Assembly (NCBI GenBank): GCA_005765155.1
Contig: VCCP01000002.1
Location: 5,828,001 to 5,892,000, forward strand
DNA: 64,000 nt
Reading direction: 5' to 3'
Source of the DNA: Zelopaecilomyces penicillatus
Taxonomy: Eukaryota > Ascomycota > Sordariomycetes > Hypocreales > Pseudodiploosporaceae
The notes beneath the pieces were generated by a model. That model had not been told where the DNA came from. It made no database searches and saw only the letters and a program-made list of their open reading frames with translations. Positions 1-12,122 of this stretch are shown piece by piece. A program made the position numbers and the translations under genes. The first letter of the stretch is position 1. Each line of letters opens with the position of its first letter.

Positions 1-3000
1 GGGAGAGGGGTGAGTATACCTCCAATGTTTGCCAGTGTTTGCTAGGTACTATACAATTTTGAAGATGCTTGCTGGTGAGGCTTTTGCTTTCTCCTGTGAC
101 TTTTCCCCCATCCGGCATGACATATTTCCATACATGTGAAGGCGACTTGCTGCTGCGAACAGCCACGTAATGCCACAAACAAACTACCGATCCCGGAATC
201 TGGAACAGGAGACGAGAAAGGGGAAATTGAACAGATCCAGAATGAAAAGAGAGCACATGCCCATGATCGCCCTCTGCCAAACCTCGGGATGGCTTGAGTC
301 GTGCCCAAAGATGTGTTTGGAGGGGGGGCGGGCTTGTGTGAAGCGCCTTCGTCGCCGCTGCTCTCATGATCTTCCATCCGTGCCCTAATACATACACGCA
401 CGTACATGCATACATGCAGAGAGATTGGTGTTTAGAAAAAGAGAGCCACACCCCCCGATGGTTATGTCTGTCTGTCTGTCTGCAAGATCGCGGTGGCGTG
501 TGCATTTAGATGCCAAGACAGTGTCGATATATTTCAACCATGAGGCTTGCACTATTTCGCATAGTGCGCAAATAGTAGCATCACTGCGCCTTACCTCTCC
601 CCGTCTCGCCCGACTGTACGGAATACACGGCTCTCCATGTTGTGCTTCTCTCAAATGTTCAATCTCTTTATTAGACTTCAGAGGAGTGTCGTCGTTGGCA
701 TACCCCTTGTTCTACAGCCTTCACCCCCCATCGCTGTTGCTAAACCTCGTCTCTAGTTGTTGTCTCTTTTCCGCAGTTGACATGAATAATGACAGTAATT
801 ACTCACTGTCCTACCTTGTAGGCGCCCTTGTCCCTTGAGTTACGTAGTAGGTGTGACAACTGCACACAGAGAGTTGATGTTCGGATGTCCTGGCCGAATT
901 TTGCTTATCATTATCACATCTCGTGTAACTTGTATTGCATCCCCGCTGCAACACAAGGGATACTAAAATAACTCTTGTCTCCGCAATGCTCGATTCGTAC
1001 GCCACAGCAACCCATCCAGTGACTCTTGTGGGCATTGGTTAAGTACGTCGTTCAATTGAATACCGTACATTGCGACGAGATGTGTTATAGGAGTAAGTGG
1101 CTGCTTAGCTGTTGAGATTTCCACGAGCACGTTGGGGCAGCATATCGTCAGATTAAGCTAACAGTGGCAAGTTCATTTGTGATCTAGTCATAACTGCTTC
1201 CGAACAAGACATTCTACCGTAAAATCACGATATCATATCCCTCTTTTGTCTGCATAACGATGCGACCTGTACTCTGCATCTTTGTGTCCCGCGGAGTTAA
1301 GAAGAATTCTTCCTCCGCCCCGGTATCTAAGATGAGCTTATAATTACCAGAGAGACAGACACACCATTTCCTTGTTTTATTCCATTTAAGGGACGTTGAA
1401 ATAGACTCCGCTTCACCCCTAGGGACGGGAAAGAGACAAGCAAGGGACCGTGCAGATCGGGTCGGGTGACGAAGCGGCAAGCGACCTCTTCGTTTGTCCG
1501 ACAGCGGGATGAACATGCGGAAGGGGGTGATCAACATATCATGACCGGCTGCTTGCGTCTGCGGGTCACGGCTAGATGCATTGCACAGAAAAGACCGGCT
1601 CTGGGAACCGAATTGACGAGCAAGGTATTCTTTTCGGCTTCAGGCCGAAAGTGTTTGCATACTTTGCCATCAAGTTTGCTAATGAGATATCTCTAGCACA
1701 CACCCCTCTCCCATTTGGTTTCTGCGAAATGTTTTTGTATCTGAACACCCACCTCTCAAGACGTCCTGCAGGAATACTTATTTGCTCAAAAGATAAGACG
1801 CTGTGATACTCAATGCGCATTGATAGCCCACGGACCACGGATGCGCCAGCCGGGGGGTTTCTAGAAGGGGGGGTATATGACGGGTCATGATGTCCATATT
1901 GGAATGTGTTACAAGCGAGCATCCATGAAAGTATTAGTAGTGGTGTTTGCTTCCTTCCCCCGACTGAAGAGAGCAGGCTGAACCAGGGTTAAGGACTGAT
2001 GCTGACGCTTCAGTAAAGACGTTTCTGGTGTCACGTATCATGTAGGCCCAAAATTTTCCATGGCAACAACTTCACCCAATGGCTTCACATGGCAGAAACT
2101 TGCCATCCCTTATCCATGATAGGCAGTTGAATATTGTTTACTTTTCTAGATCGGATACCGGATATCTGGTGTTCCGTAAGTTAGTGCCTGATTTGAAATA
2201 AAACTCTTAGAAACAATGACCTACAAATTACACTGATCGTATCTGAAACAGAGCTTATTGCGTCAGCAGAGAGAACTGTGACAACAATTGGCAAGATCGG
2301 CTAGGCCATATTTCATTTCGACAGAGTGCGGAGGTAGTACGTCCTAATTTCACGGATGAATTGTAGTAGCGGCGTGTGCGTTTCCTGACTCCGTATACCG
2401 TGCTGCTCACATCGTCACAACTTGTCGAAACTCGGCGCAACATGCCAATTATCTTGTCGAGATGCCTTTTTAATTGATGATGTGCACATAACTCTTGAAA
2501 CCTGAATCGATGGAGACTTTTCGGTTGAGGGAAAGCATCGATTATCAAGGTATTGCAAGGATTTGGCAATAAGGGGTAACCATTACTTTTGCACCTCAAT
2601 AGCCAAGTTTCATATCAGCTGAGACATCTGATGAACCAATGCCAGAGTTCCACATCATATAGCAGACAGCTGGAACCCCCTTGTACTCTTTTCGTTTGAG
2701 TATTGCTATATGGACATTAGACAATTTTCTGTTTGCGCATTACTCTTAACACCGCCTTACCCTCGCACACAATCACAATGGACTCCATGCAGTGGTGACG
2801 GTATTAGCAACGGTACTAGCAATTACCGTTAATTGCTGGTGATATTGAGCCAAAAAGAAAAATGAAAAAGGCAAATATCTAATGTGCGAATAGCAATGCT
2901 CTTTCGCTGTATGCGAGAAGCGGCGCTGCGACTCGAATTTTGGTGTATGATTTGTTCTGACCACATCATAGGAACTGGCAGTATAGCCACGAGACAGAAA

Positions 3001-4501
3001 CTGGGTCGATGAAGCTTTTCTACAGTTACTTCCTCGCCTTAACCTGTAGCAAAATGATACAGTCACGTACCGAACTGTCTGGTCCTGAAAGAATGGCTAT
3101 GGGGCTCAACGAGGTTGAATCGTGTGGCTAACACAGAAAGCCATGACTACTTTCAAACCGCTGGTTCTGAGTTTCCGATCTCCAGATAAATACATTCGAT
3201 AGATATTTACTAGGACGTCTCGAAACAGAAACAACCATCAAGACTTGGCAACAATGACGAGACAAAGGGGCAACGAACTTAAAAAGTCGTCTCCTCAACG
3301 TACGAAAACTTCCATCCCCATGGCCTATCCAGACGGATTAGGTCGAGAGATAGTATGAAACGATGCCAGTTGGATCTCGAATCCATGATCATATGAAATG
3401 CTCATATGTAGAAACCAGAGCTTCTGAATCCAAATTTAAAGACGCTGCCAGTCGATATCCAAGTGTTCCTGGCACAAAACATATGAAGCACGTGGCGTTG
3501 AGTCCAAACACATCACGCCGCATATACAGCTGAGAGAGCTCAGTTATCTCAGACTCCTTGGCTTGATGGGAGCTATGGCTCGGAGGGTCAATTTTGTTTC
3601 GAAAAGAGGTCCATGCTGGGAGGGTGTTTGGTGTGTGGTTCGGTTGCGCATGAACGAATGCGTTGAGCTTATCGTGCAATGGGATGAAAGTAAAGAGCGA
3701 GCTTCATGTTGGTGGCAGATACAGCAGCTTGTGGTCACAGTCAGCAGCTGCCAATGTACAGGTACTTTGATGCTGAGGCCCCCACTTCTACCCCCGCTGC
3801 TAACTGAGGGTATTTGCGCAGATAGTGGTGAGATCGCTGCACCAGTACACGCCACCGGCAATCCATTTTACAGACACTAACAGGCTCCCCGCGATCTGTT
3901 GCGTGCAGCTTGTTAGCAGAGGAGCATTGACCAGATTGAACATTGAGAAACATGGCGGGTGCTCGGGAGATGCCCCAAAAGCTTGGCTGTGTATCAAATG
4001 CGAATCGTCTTTGTTGTTCTTTCTCTCTACGTTTCTCTACTTTACTTACAGGTTTAAAGCAACCTTACATCCTGCAAATCATCCTCAGATTGCAGAAGGA
4101 CTGTCATTATTATCTATCTCTTTATCCCGATCGCACCTCCTGCACCACCAAAGCAGAAATAGCCTCGGTTGTCTAAGAGCCGCTGGTTGAGACGACTTCT
4201 CTGAGACAACTCATCTTCCGCACGCGTCATTGCAGCAATAGAACGCAGTGCGACTTTGCACATGACAGAGCGCGGCATTTCTGTGTTGTCATCTTGACCG
4301 TCACACCGTCTCGAGAGCAATTGTGCCCACGATTGATGATTGACGTGCAACATTCAAGCGAAAAAAAAAAAAAAAAACCCCCCAGTCAAACATCTCTAAT
4401 CGAGCACCACCCATTTCACTACCTGAGAACAACTCCTATTGGATCCGGCATCCAGCAGACTACCACCCTACCAGGCAAAATCGCTCCCAGCACTACTCAA
4501 A
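1..4501. other. Intergenic DNA, no supported gene
   Basis: No open frame here has recognisable domains or convincing splice-joined exons. A (TGTC)n tract lies at 465-482 and a 17-base A run at 4361-4377. The last few hundred bases before 4502 are pyrimidine-rich and probably hold the promoter and leader of the copper transporter gene. Confidence 0.6.
4361..4377. repeat. Poly(A) tract, 17 bases
   Basis: An uninterrupted run of A lies 124 bases before the copper transporter start codon. It is probably a nucleosome-excluding poly(dA:dT) promoter element, which is an inference from position. Confidence 0.6.
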
Positions 4502-5177
4502 ATGAGCTTCTATCCACGCCATGCGGGCCATGGTGAAAGTATGGATATGGGCAGCGACAATGGCAACTCGTCATCCGGCGGTCACTCCATGGGCTCCATG
4601 ATGATGATGGTCTTCCAGACCGAAAGGGCCACGCCTCTCTTCGCAAACTCCTGGACCCCGGGCAGTGCTGGCGCCTACGCAGGCACCTGCATCTTCCTCG
4701 TCGTCCTGGCGGTTGTTGCCCGCTTGCTGCTCGCATTCCGGACGCAGCAGGAAGCCCGCTGGCTAGAGCGCGATACCAACCGCCGCTATGTCGCTGTCAA
4801 CGGCAAGATCCCGCTTTCTGAGCAGATCTCACGCGACCCGGACGCCAAGCAGATGACCATGACGCTGTCGGAGAATGGAGTCGAAGAGACTGTCTTCGTC
4901 GTTGCGCGCAAGAAGACAGTAGTACGGCCCTGGAGATTCAGCGTCGATCCGGTGAGAGCTCTTATGGACACAGTTATTGCTGCTATCGGATACCTACTGT
5001 GAGTTTGACTTGTTTGAATAATGGGCTTATGGCCTTCACAATGCTAATGCGGGGCCTCTTTCATTTAGTATGTTGGCTGTCATGACAATGAACGTTGGTT
5101 ATTTCCTGGCCGTTCTCGCTGGAGTCTTCATTGGGAGTCTCGGCGTCGGTCGGTACACCTCCGCGACGGAGCATTAG
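4502..5177 (+). CDS. Ctr-family high-affinity copper transporter
   Basis: Imports Cu(I) across the plasma or vacuolar membrane as a trimer. Two exons, 4502-4998 and 5069-5177, join to 201 residues. The intron has a GTGAGT donor, a GCTAATG branch site and a TTTAG acceptor. The N-terminus is Met-rich (several MxM and a run of four Met near residue 35), as in Ctr ectodomains that collect copper. A first membrane segment follows at about residues 58-80, then a charged cytosolic loop. Two C-terminal segments carry the MxxxM signature (MLAVM) in TM2 and a GxxxG packing motif (GVFIG) in TM3, so exon 2 supplies the copper pore residues. The start is the first ATG in frame after a leader stop-free stretch and begins the usual MSF-type N-terminus. 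Family assignment is firm. Whether it is the plasma-membrane or the vacuolar paralogue cannot be told. I looked for a TTTGCTC copper element upstream and found no exact copy. Confidence 0.93.
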
Positions 5178-7774
5178 CATCAGAAAGAAAGAAACAAATC
5201 ATTATTGGTTCCAGTAGACCAGTGTGACGGTTCTCTCTGTCATTTATTCTACTTTTTTTTTTTTCGGTTTATCCAACGGGTTCTTTGCATTGGTTTTCTG
5301 CGAGAAGCAAGGGGCAGTTCGCGGCATCATGATTGAGTATCAAACTGGCGCAAGTTCGGGCTGAACATACATGGTGTTTCTTTTTCTTTCGGGATGTGGG
5401 ACAATAATATGGGAGTTTTGTTATCATTATTTTGCAATATATGCTGAGCAACAATATGGAAACATTTGTTTCTTCTGAAGCGTGCATTACATTGCAATGC
5501 CTATCTTGATGTCATCGTTGTAAATTGGCAGGCACACATGAATGAAGACTTATTGCTGTTGTGCCTTTCTACCTCGAACAGGTACCAATACATTTTCCAT
5601 AGCTAGCCGAAAGGGGACCTCCCTGCAGAAACCTTCTCAAACATGCTCAACAGCTACGCTTTCCCACATTTGGTGCTCCCCCACAAATTTCTTCTCAAGT
5701 TGATGATTATGTAATACTCAGCCAGGGCATTCTTATGCTTTGGTGTGGCTGTGGCAAATCTGTGTTTCCAAGCATCAGCCTCAAAATCTATTGTGGCTTG
5801 GCAATGGCCTGCCACAGATGAACGACCATGTTGTTATTTGCGAAAAGCTTACTTTTAACCATTACTATAATGTCTATATCCAGACGTCTGCCAGTCTGAA
5901 CTTGAAGCTTGACAGCATCTTGAATCTAGTTATCTTCAAAGACACACAAAAGAGATAACCACAAGCAACCAAGTATTCAGTCCTACATAGAACACATACA
6001 CCACTAAGAAAGAAGCCGCGGAGAAGAACGTGCCGAATACAGTAAAGCCGCCCAACATACCTGCCTATGTCACCCTACCACCAGACGCTGCTCCTAATTC
6101 AAAATCCCATGTCTCAATTTCCGTGGAGAAACCCCCCCTAAAGAACACAATGCTGCCCACCATGCCTGCTTCCTTACCGCTCATTGCATCTCTCTCCTAT
6201 CTCCACAGTCCGTACCATATTTCAGAGCTTACTCCACGTCTCCAGACCTGCTCACATCTATCTGCATGAGAGTCATGGATTGAATCAATTCATATCAACA
6301 ACAACACATATCAGTACCTGCTAAACTCTTCCAGTGAACTTAAATTCACAGCTTCTCACAAAATATACCCCTCACTGCCTCCCATATGTAGCCATGGCAT
6401 CCGTTCCTTGCCAACGTCGCACAGCCATCCTTCTTTCACACCATCCATCATGCCCTCCACCTTATGTCATGAACCATGCAAGTTGCCACGTTCTTTGTTG
6501 TCTATATCTGCTCTAGATAGTCCCTAAAAGTCCGGCCCCCAAGCCTTTCCCAAATTGACAAGCCAAACTTTGTCGCATATCCTACCCCTTTCCTGTTTGT
6601 TCGTTTCCACCCGTCCGTATACAAAAACCAGCCCAATCACACAGACCCTCTTCCCCCAAAAGGGCAGTCTTCTTCCCTAATACGGATAACGTCTCCGCCC
6701 CGGCAAATGGCAAAAACAAAAAAAAAAAAAAAAAAAGGGTTTCTAAAAACGGCCGCCACCCGTCGGTAAGTCTTCCGCTTCGGTGTGCGTTGCACCCCGC
6801 CTTTTTCTTGTGTCATGACGTTGGCTTGTGTTGCCACCAAGCGGGTTTTCTTCAAGACTCACTTTTGACTGCAAAACATGCAGATAAGCCTCTTTAGCCA
6901 CAACATTCAAGACATACAATACTAATTACTTTCATCATGCACAATGAGGCGTCTGCCATGGCAACAACCATGAGACACTGACATACAAGCACGTCTACTT
7001 CATAACTACAGATTTGGAAAAGAAGAAATCTCCTTGTTGGTTGGTGTTAAATAGACTCATCAGATCCAGTTTGTGTTTTTGCTGTTTCCTTCCTGCCGTC
7101 GACATTCGTACTCTCATGCGTCCATTATCATCCATATGGAATACGGCCGTCTCCTTGCACCAAAATGCACCCCAAGCCCAAGCAGATGTAGCCGCCGTCT
7201 GATGTAAAGAGTTCCCTGCTGAAACAACCAGATATGTGACCAACTTCAAGTTGCAGCACTCTACCCCGCCAAGTCGCGCATAAAGTGACCACCAAACACA
7301 ACCCCAAGTCTTGTATTCCATACTGCCATGTGACCTGCTCTATACAGCACGGTCCTCCTCTCTACAGGCTCCCTACCATCATCATCCCGCAGATTCTCTG
7401 GCAGCCCTAACCCGACCCAAATCAAGCCTCTGACCAAGGTCATGCTTGAAGATGTTGTCAGTCTTCAACTGCGACTGGTGTGAGACCAACCAAGTTAGTG
7501 GAGGCGGTGACACCCTCGCAACCTTGAAGATAACAACACACATGGCTGAGACCAAAAATAAAAAAAAGATATAGGAAAATAAGCACACAATTGGAAATTG
7601 AACATCAAGAGCATATGAACATTCGCATCAACGCCAAATCACCTGAGGCTCCGTTTAAGTATGACTACCGTCCAGGAGGATGGTTGAGGTCCGCGAGCGA
7701 GCGTCCTCATGTGGGTGTTGAAAGCTGGGTATCAACGACCTAACGCAACTCTCTCCCAAGGTCTTTTTCGCTCT
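5178..7774. other. Convergent intergenic region, C-rich on the top strand
   Basis: This lies between the 3' ends of the copper transporter and the MADS gene. From about 5600 to 7500 the top strand is visibly rich in C and poor in G. A 19-base A run lies at 6718-6736. On the minus strand a short frame (6184-5936) interrupted by one TAG encodes a hydrophobic segment and is described in the findings. No gene can be confirmed. Confidence 0.5.
6718..6736. repeat. Poly(A) tract, 19 bases
   Basis: A homopolymer run of A in the convergent spacer, preceded by an A-rich stretch. No target-site duplication was recognised around it, so a retroposed origin is not supported. Confidence 0.6.
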
Positions 7775-8836
7775 TCATGACTGGTGATGACTGCTTGGGG
7801 GCATTCCCGGTTGTGGCATGCCAGACCCATACCCTTGGTTGCGCTGCTGTACGTAGTTTTGATACGCGAGAGCTTGCTGGGCGTCCATGGGCATATTTGG
7901 TGGCATGTAGCCACCAGGCATGTGTGGATGGGGCATTCCTGGGCGGCTGCTCTGTGGGGGGAGTTGCTGTGGAGGTTCTTCGGGTGAGTCGACCTGATCG
8001 CCACCATCAACACCGTTCTCGCTGCCTGTCGTGGGTTCAGGCGCATTCAGGCAAGCCTAAAATGATAACAAAGATATGCATTAGCATTGGGAAAGCCATA
8101 CACATGGAGGTAGTCCAGGCGGAGTCAAAACTCGCGAAGCAAACACGTAGTGCGTCCGTCACGGTCAAGGTGCCTAAAGGTTTGCAATCGCGGCTAACAA
8201 CGTACCTGGATCAAGTTCTTGCCCTCAGCCTTAGTGACGAGCGGTTGAAGCTTGGGTGTGGTGAAAGTGTAGACGAGACCTGTCTCCGAAACGACAAGAA
8301 GCAGCACCTGAGTGCCTGTTAAGACGGACAATTCGTAGGCCTGTGGAAATTAAAAGACGTTCTGGTCAGCAAACAAGTGCAACACGTAGCCGATATTTCC
8401 ACCGCGATTCTTGTCATGGGAGGAGAGCAAATGGTAAAACGGAATTGACCAATACGTTCAACGAGAGCATTCGTCGCGGTCAGAGTCGCGCAAGACTTGA
8501 GACGAAACGAATTCTAATGCTTGAAGGCGGGGGTTGTTGTCGTGTTGGGAGAAGATCGAGACGATGGCAGGGAAAACGCACCTTCTTCATGATTCCTGCC
8601 TTGCGCTTGGAAAAAGTAATGTGGCGACGTGATTTATCGCTGATGAACTTGATTTCGATCTTGCGACGCTCACGGCCGCCTTTCTCATCATCATCATCGT
8701 CGTCGTCGCCAGCAGACGGGCGCTGTCGCTTCACGCCGCGATTCTCTTGCGCGGCATTGTTGCCATTGCCAACCGAGTGCGCGTCGTCGAGCTCTGTCGG
8801 CGTCGTCTGGTCGTGCTGGTCGGTGATGTCGGCCAT
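7775..8836 (-). CDS. mcm1: Mcm1/SRF-type MADS-box transcription factor
   Basis: Sequence-specific nuclear regulator that works with partner proteins (mating-type alpha-box, Ste12, homeodomain factors) in mating, development and cell-cycle control in fungi. Three exons on the minus strand, 8836-8582, 8340-8206 and 8056-7775, give 223 residues, with all junctions in frame. Residues 1-53 are acidic with a seven-Asp run (44-50). The SRF-type MADS box starts at about residue 54 with GRERRKIEIKF, and RRHITFSKRKAGIMKK ends exactly at intron 1. Exon 2 continues with AYELSVLTGTQVLLLVVSE and the SAM extension up to KAEGKNLIQ. Exon 3 is Pro/Met/Gln-rich, typical of filamentous Mcm1 C-termini. An ATG two codons upstream (8842) is in frame, but MADIT is the more usual start. 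The long region upstream (to 14301) is shared with a divergent tetraspanin gene. Confidence 0.95.
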
Positions 8837-9134
8837 TGTCATGCGCTGCGTGTTCGGGCGGCTGCAACAAGAATAATACCAATGCCAATCCTAATCCGAA
8901 TCCAATCGTCGACTTGTATCACACAGCGCTGGAAAAGGCAACGAGTGGTGGAGATACTGCTTTGAGCGTGGTGCCGATGGACCTATACTGGATCTGGCGG
9001 TTTCTGGGCGGAGAGGACAGGCGAAAGGGAAGGGAGCAGCCCTTCTGTCGCAGAGGGTCCTGGTTGGGCGCGAGTGGGCGGCGCTCTGCTGGATCGAGTC
9101 TGGTGTGTGGGCGTGCGTTGCGGTACGTGCTGGG

Positions 9135-9165
9135 GCTGCCGTGGTGCTGCCGTGGTGCTGCCGTT
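9135..9165. repeat. 11-bp tandem repeat, unit GCTGCCGTGGT
   Basis: Two full copies and a partial third copy lie in the presumed leader or promoter of the mcm1 gene. Confidence 0.7.
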
Positions 9166-12096
9166 CATACAATGAGGTAAGGTGCAAGGTACGCTGGTTG
9201 AGGAAGTAATTATGTACTGGTGCTGGAGTGCTGGAGCTGCGTGGGTGTGTGTCAGGAGTGGGCAGCGCGGAAGGAAGCGAGACGACGAGGATTTCGGGAT
9301 AATTGGGTAGTTGCTGTTTTGGCCACTAGCGTGTGCTTGTACAGCAAACGCTTGAGCTTGACGGGGCGCTTGATCGTGTATTTCGCCGGCTGCATCCAGC
9401 AACGCGCGGTGGGAATTCGTTAAATTTGAGTGAAAGGTGGGTGCCAGTGTAGGAAGGCTTGGAAATTGGTGGAATTGGCACCAGCAGCAGAAGGAGGCTG
9501 ACCAGGATGGGAGAGTGCAAGGTCGTCAGCCAGGGAGAACCCCCACAGATCGTACTGTGCACGTAGGGGCTATTAGCACGGTGCGGACATTTTTTCCACA
9601 CTACTACCTACAGCGCCTGTGCCAGTTGGGTGCTCTGTACCTGTACCACAGAAGACACATCAAGTGCTTTCCCAATCCGTGCTTGCACCTGGCTGTCATT
9701 GCTTCGTTTCTTGGGTACACCAAGTTAAAACTCTCTCCATCTGTCACTCTTTCTCTCTCTCCCCACCATTCGCAAGATCATAACATAAGCACCATATTAT
9801 TACCTACCTTGCATGCTTATAGTTCGACCAATTACTACATGTTAGGGAGGGGAAAAGAGGGGAGGGGTGGCATGCATTGCCCATGCCCATGACGAGACTT
9901 TCAATGCTAATTACTCGTGCAACAAGCACTAAAAAAACACGCAGTCACCAGTTGAAATTGATAGACACCGCAAGGAGGCTGTAAATGGGCCGATTAAATG
10001 GTAGTGCCGTCCGTCTAATCCAGACGCGCGAGCATAAAAACTTACTGTGGCTGTGGTAGGTACCTCATCTGCGTCTGTCAACAACGGTTGACAAGTCAAA
10101 CCTCTACATATTGTACTGTCGACTACAACAACGAATAAGGTAATTGCCCAAGAAGGCACTTACATGTTTTTTGCCACAATTGAGGCTAGATTGTACCAAC
10201 CTCGGAACAGAAAAGATACATGCGGACCAGGTCGCATGGAGGGTAAGGTTTGAAAGGGCAGGCATTCATCTTTCATGACGCGTCCGAGGACCGTGATGCA
10301 ACCGTTGCAGCGACGAATCTCGACGAACCCTTGGCTATCTCACATGATGCTACTATAATACCTCAGGACTACTGAGAACTTAATTAAGCTCGCAGCTACA
10401 ACCGTTTTCTTCTGTGCTGGGGTTTTTTACGATTCACAGCCCACGCCTTGCTACTATTTTGCTTGCTTGGATTTACGAGCATGATACCAACGCGTTGCGC
10501 CAATGGAACCTCAGAGGTTGACCCGCCTGGAGAAGTTTTGAATGGCTGGCAGAAGCCGCCGTTGACCCACCTCGGGTTTCTTCAGCCCTCCAAACCCATT
10601 AATCCATTTCAAGGAGCAAAATAAGGCACAGAGGGGCGGGAGGCTGGGCCTTGATGGGCCTGGCTGGACCGTCCTCACCCATCGTTTTGCTCAGCGCCAG
10701 TGGTGCGCACTAGTATTTCAGCGCTAGCGAGCAGCCTCCTCCACTGTGCTGCGCGCACGCTACACACTGCGACGTCAGCAATCGTCAGCCCTCAGGTACC
10801 GTCTCAGTTGAGCACTAGCATTTCACCGGTGCGTTGATGCGGCCATGATGTTACTACAAGGCAGGCTGGCTACCACAGACTTGTTCTTCCGCTACCTTAT
10901 TCTTTGACAGGGCTGCGGGAGGGTCGTGGGGCCTCCTGCAAGAGAAAACCACAACGGTGTGGAGCTTTGTACCTGCCCAAATCTTGTATTCGCTCTACTG
11001 TGCTAACCCTTCTCTCAAAAGCGCATTCCGTGCCTGGTACAGAGTACCTTTCAACGTCAGCACCATCACGCATCACAATCTCTCCAGGCGGTGGCTGGAG
11101 TTGACGAGACACACGGCAGCCCCTGCTACATGGCAGCCCTCCTTCCAACTGGCTGTCGTGGGCTAGAGCCCAGAACCTGGACACACTCTTACCCACTATC
11201 CTTGGAACATGCTGACGCTCTCCCCCGTTGCGCTCTGCTTGTGCAAGCTGTCCATGGGCTGCTAGGAGCTCACGATACATTCACGACAACTTGCCACTCT
11301 TATCGACAATGCTCTGCACACACACCAACCAGTTTTGGGTTGTGCAGCATCTAATAGCGCGTTGCTCTGGGTGAGAGAAGAGGAGTCGCTCTGCTGCGCT
11401 AGGAATTGTAAGCGGCAGGGCTCAGACGCGCTTGGCCTTTCGCTGAGTTTTCCAAGCTTACTCATAAAAAGACACGTCCATGTGGGGATGAAACCGTCTG
11501 TACTGTATGTACGAGGCTCACTCTGGTGTTGTACATTGTTACGAGACGACATGGTATCACCATCACGACCCTCATTCCTCCATGCGAATCTCAGTAGGGC
11601 AGGGGCTGGTGCCAGTGAGCGGCCCCTGTGGCCCATGTGCCGGCGGGTCGATGTCGCGATTCACGAATGACAGGCAGCCAGACGTCCCAAGATGGGGTCT
11701 GGTCTTTCGGTGCCCATGGCTTTCGAGTCAGCAGTAAACAAGAGCCGATACAGCGAGCGAAACCGGGGAAGATTTAACTTCTGCCGCAGCCGTTATTGGC
11801 TGGCACAAACGCAACGGGTCTCCTGTCCTGTCAGAAAGCTTGGACGGAACGAGGCAGAGGCGGGCTATGCTTCTTTAGGCAGTTAGGCGTCTGGGATGGC
11901 AGCACCACGGCACAGTGTACGCCACCGAGGATCCATCTTGGAAGTGCGCCATGTGAGAGTCGAAGAAGATTGGTATCCACAACGAAGAAGGCCTGATGGT
12001 TGATTAGACAAAGAAAGGCGTACGTTGCTGCTGAGTATTAGCCGCTGCAACTCTGCTACCCGTTGCGCTTTGCTTACGGAGTACCTACCTCTAGTG

Positions 12097-12122
12097 CCAT
12101 ACCATACCATACCATACCATAC
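12097..12122. repeat. (CCATA)5 pentanucleotide repeat
   Basis: Five perfect CCATA units, directly after a TACGGAGTAC word. Noncoding. Confidence 0.85.

Noticed and set aside
3700..4501. Copper-responsive element upstream of the copper transporter
   Set aside because: No exact TTTGCTC copy was seen in this interval; the nearest words differ at key positions.
6718..6736. A run of A suggesting a retroposed LINE/SINE tail
   Set aside because: No upstream element body and no target-site duplication were recognised.
7777..8322. A 181-codon open frame on the plus strand
   Set aside because: It lies antisense over exons 2 and 3 of the Mcm1-type gene, whose spliced product is unmistakable.
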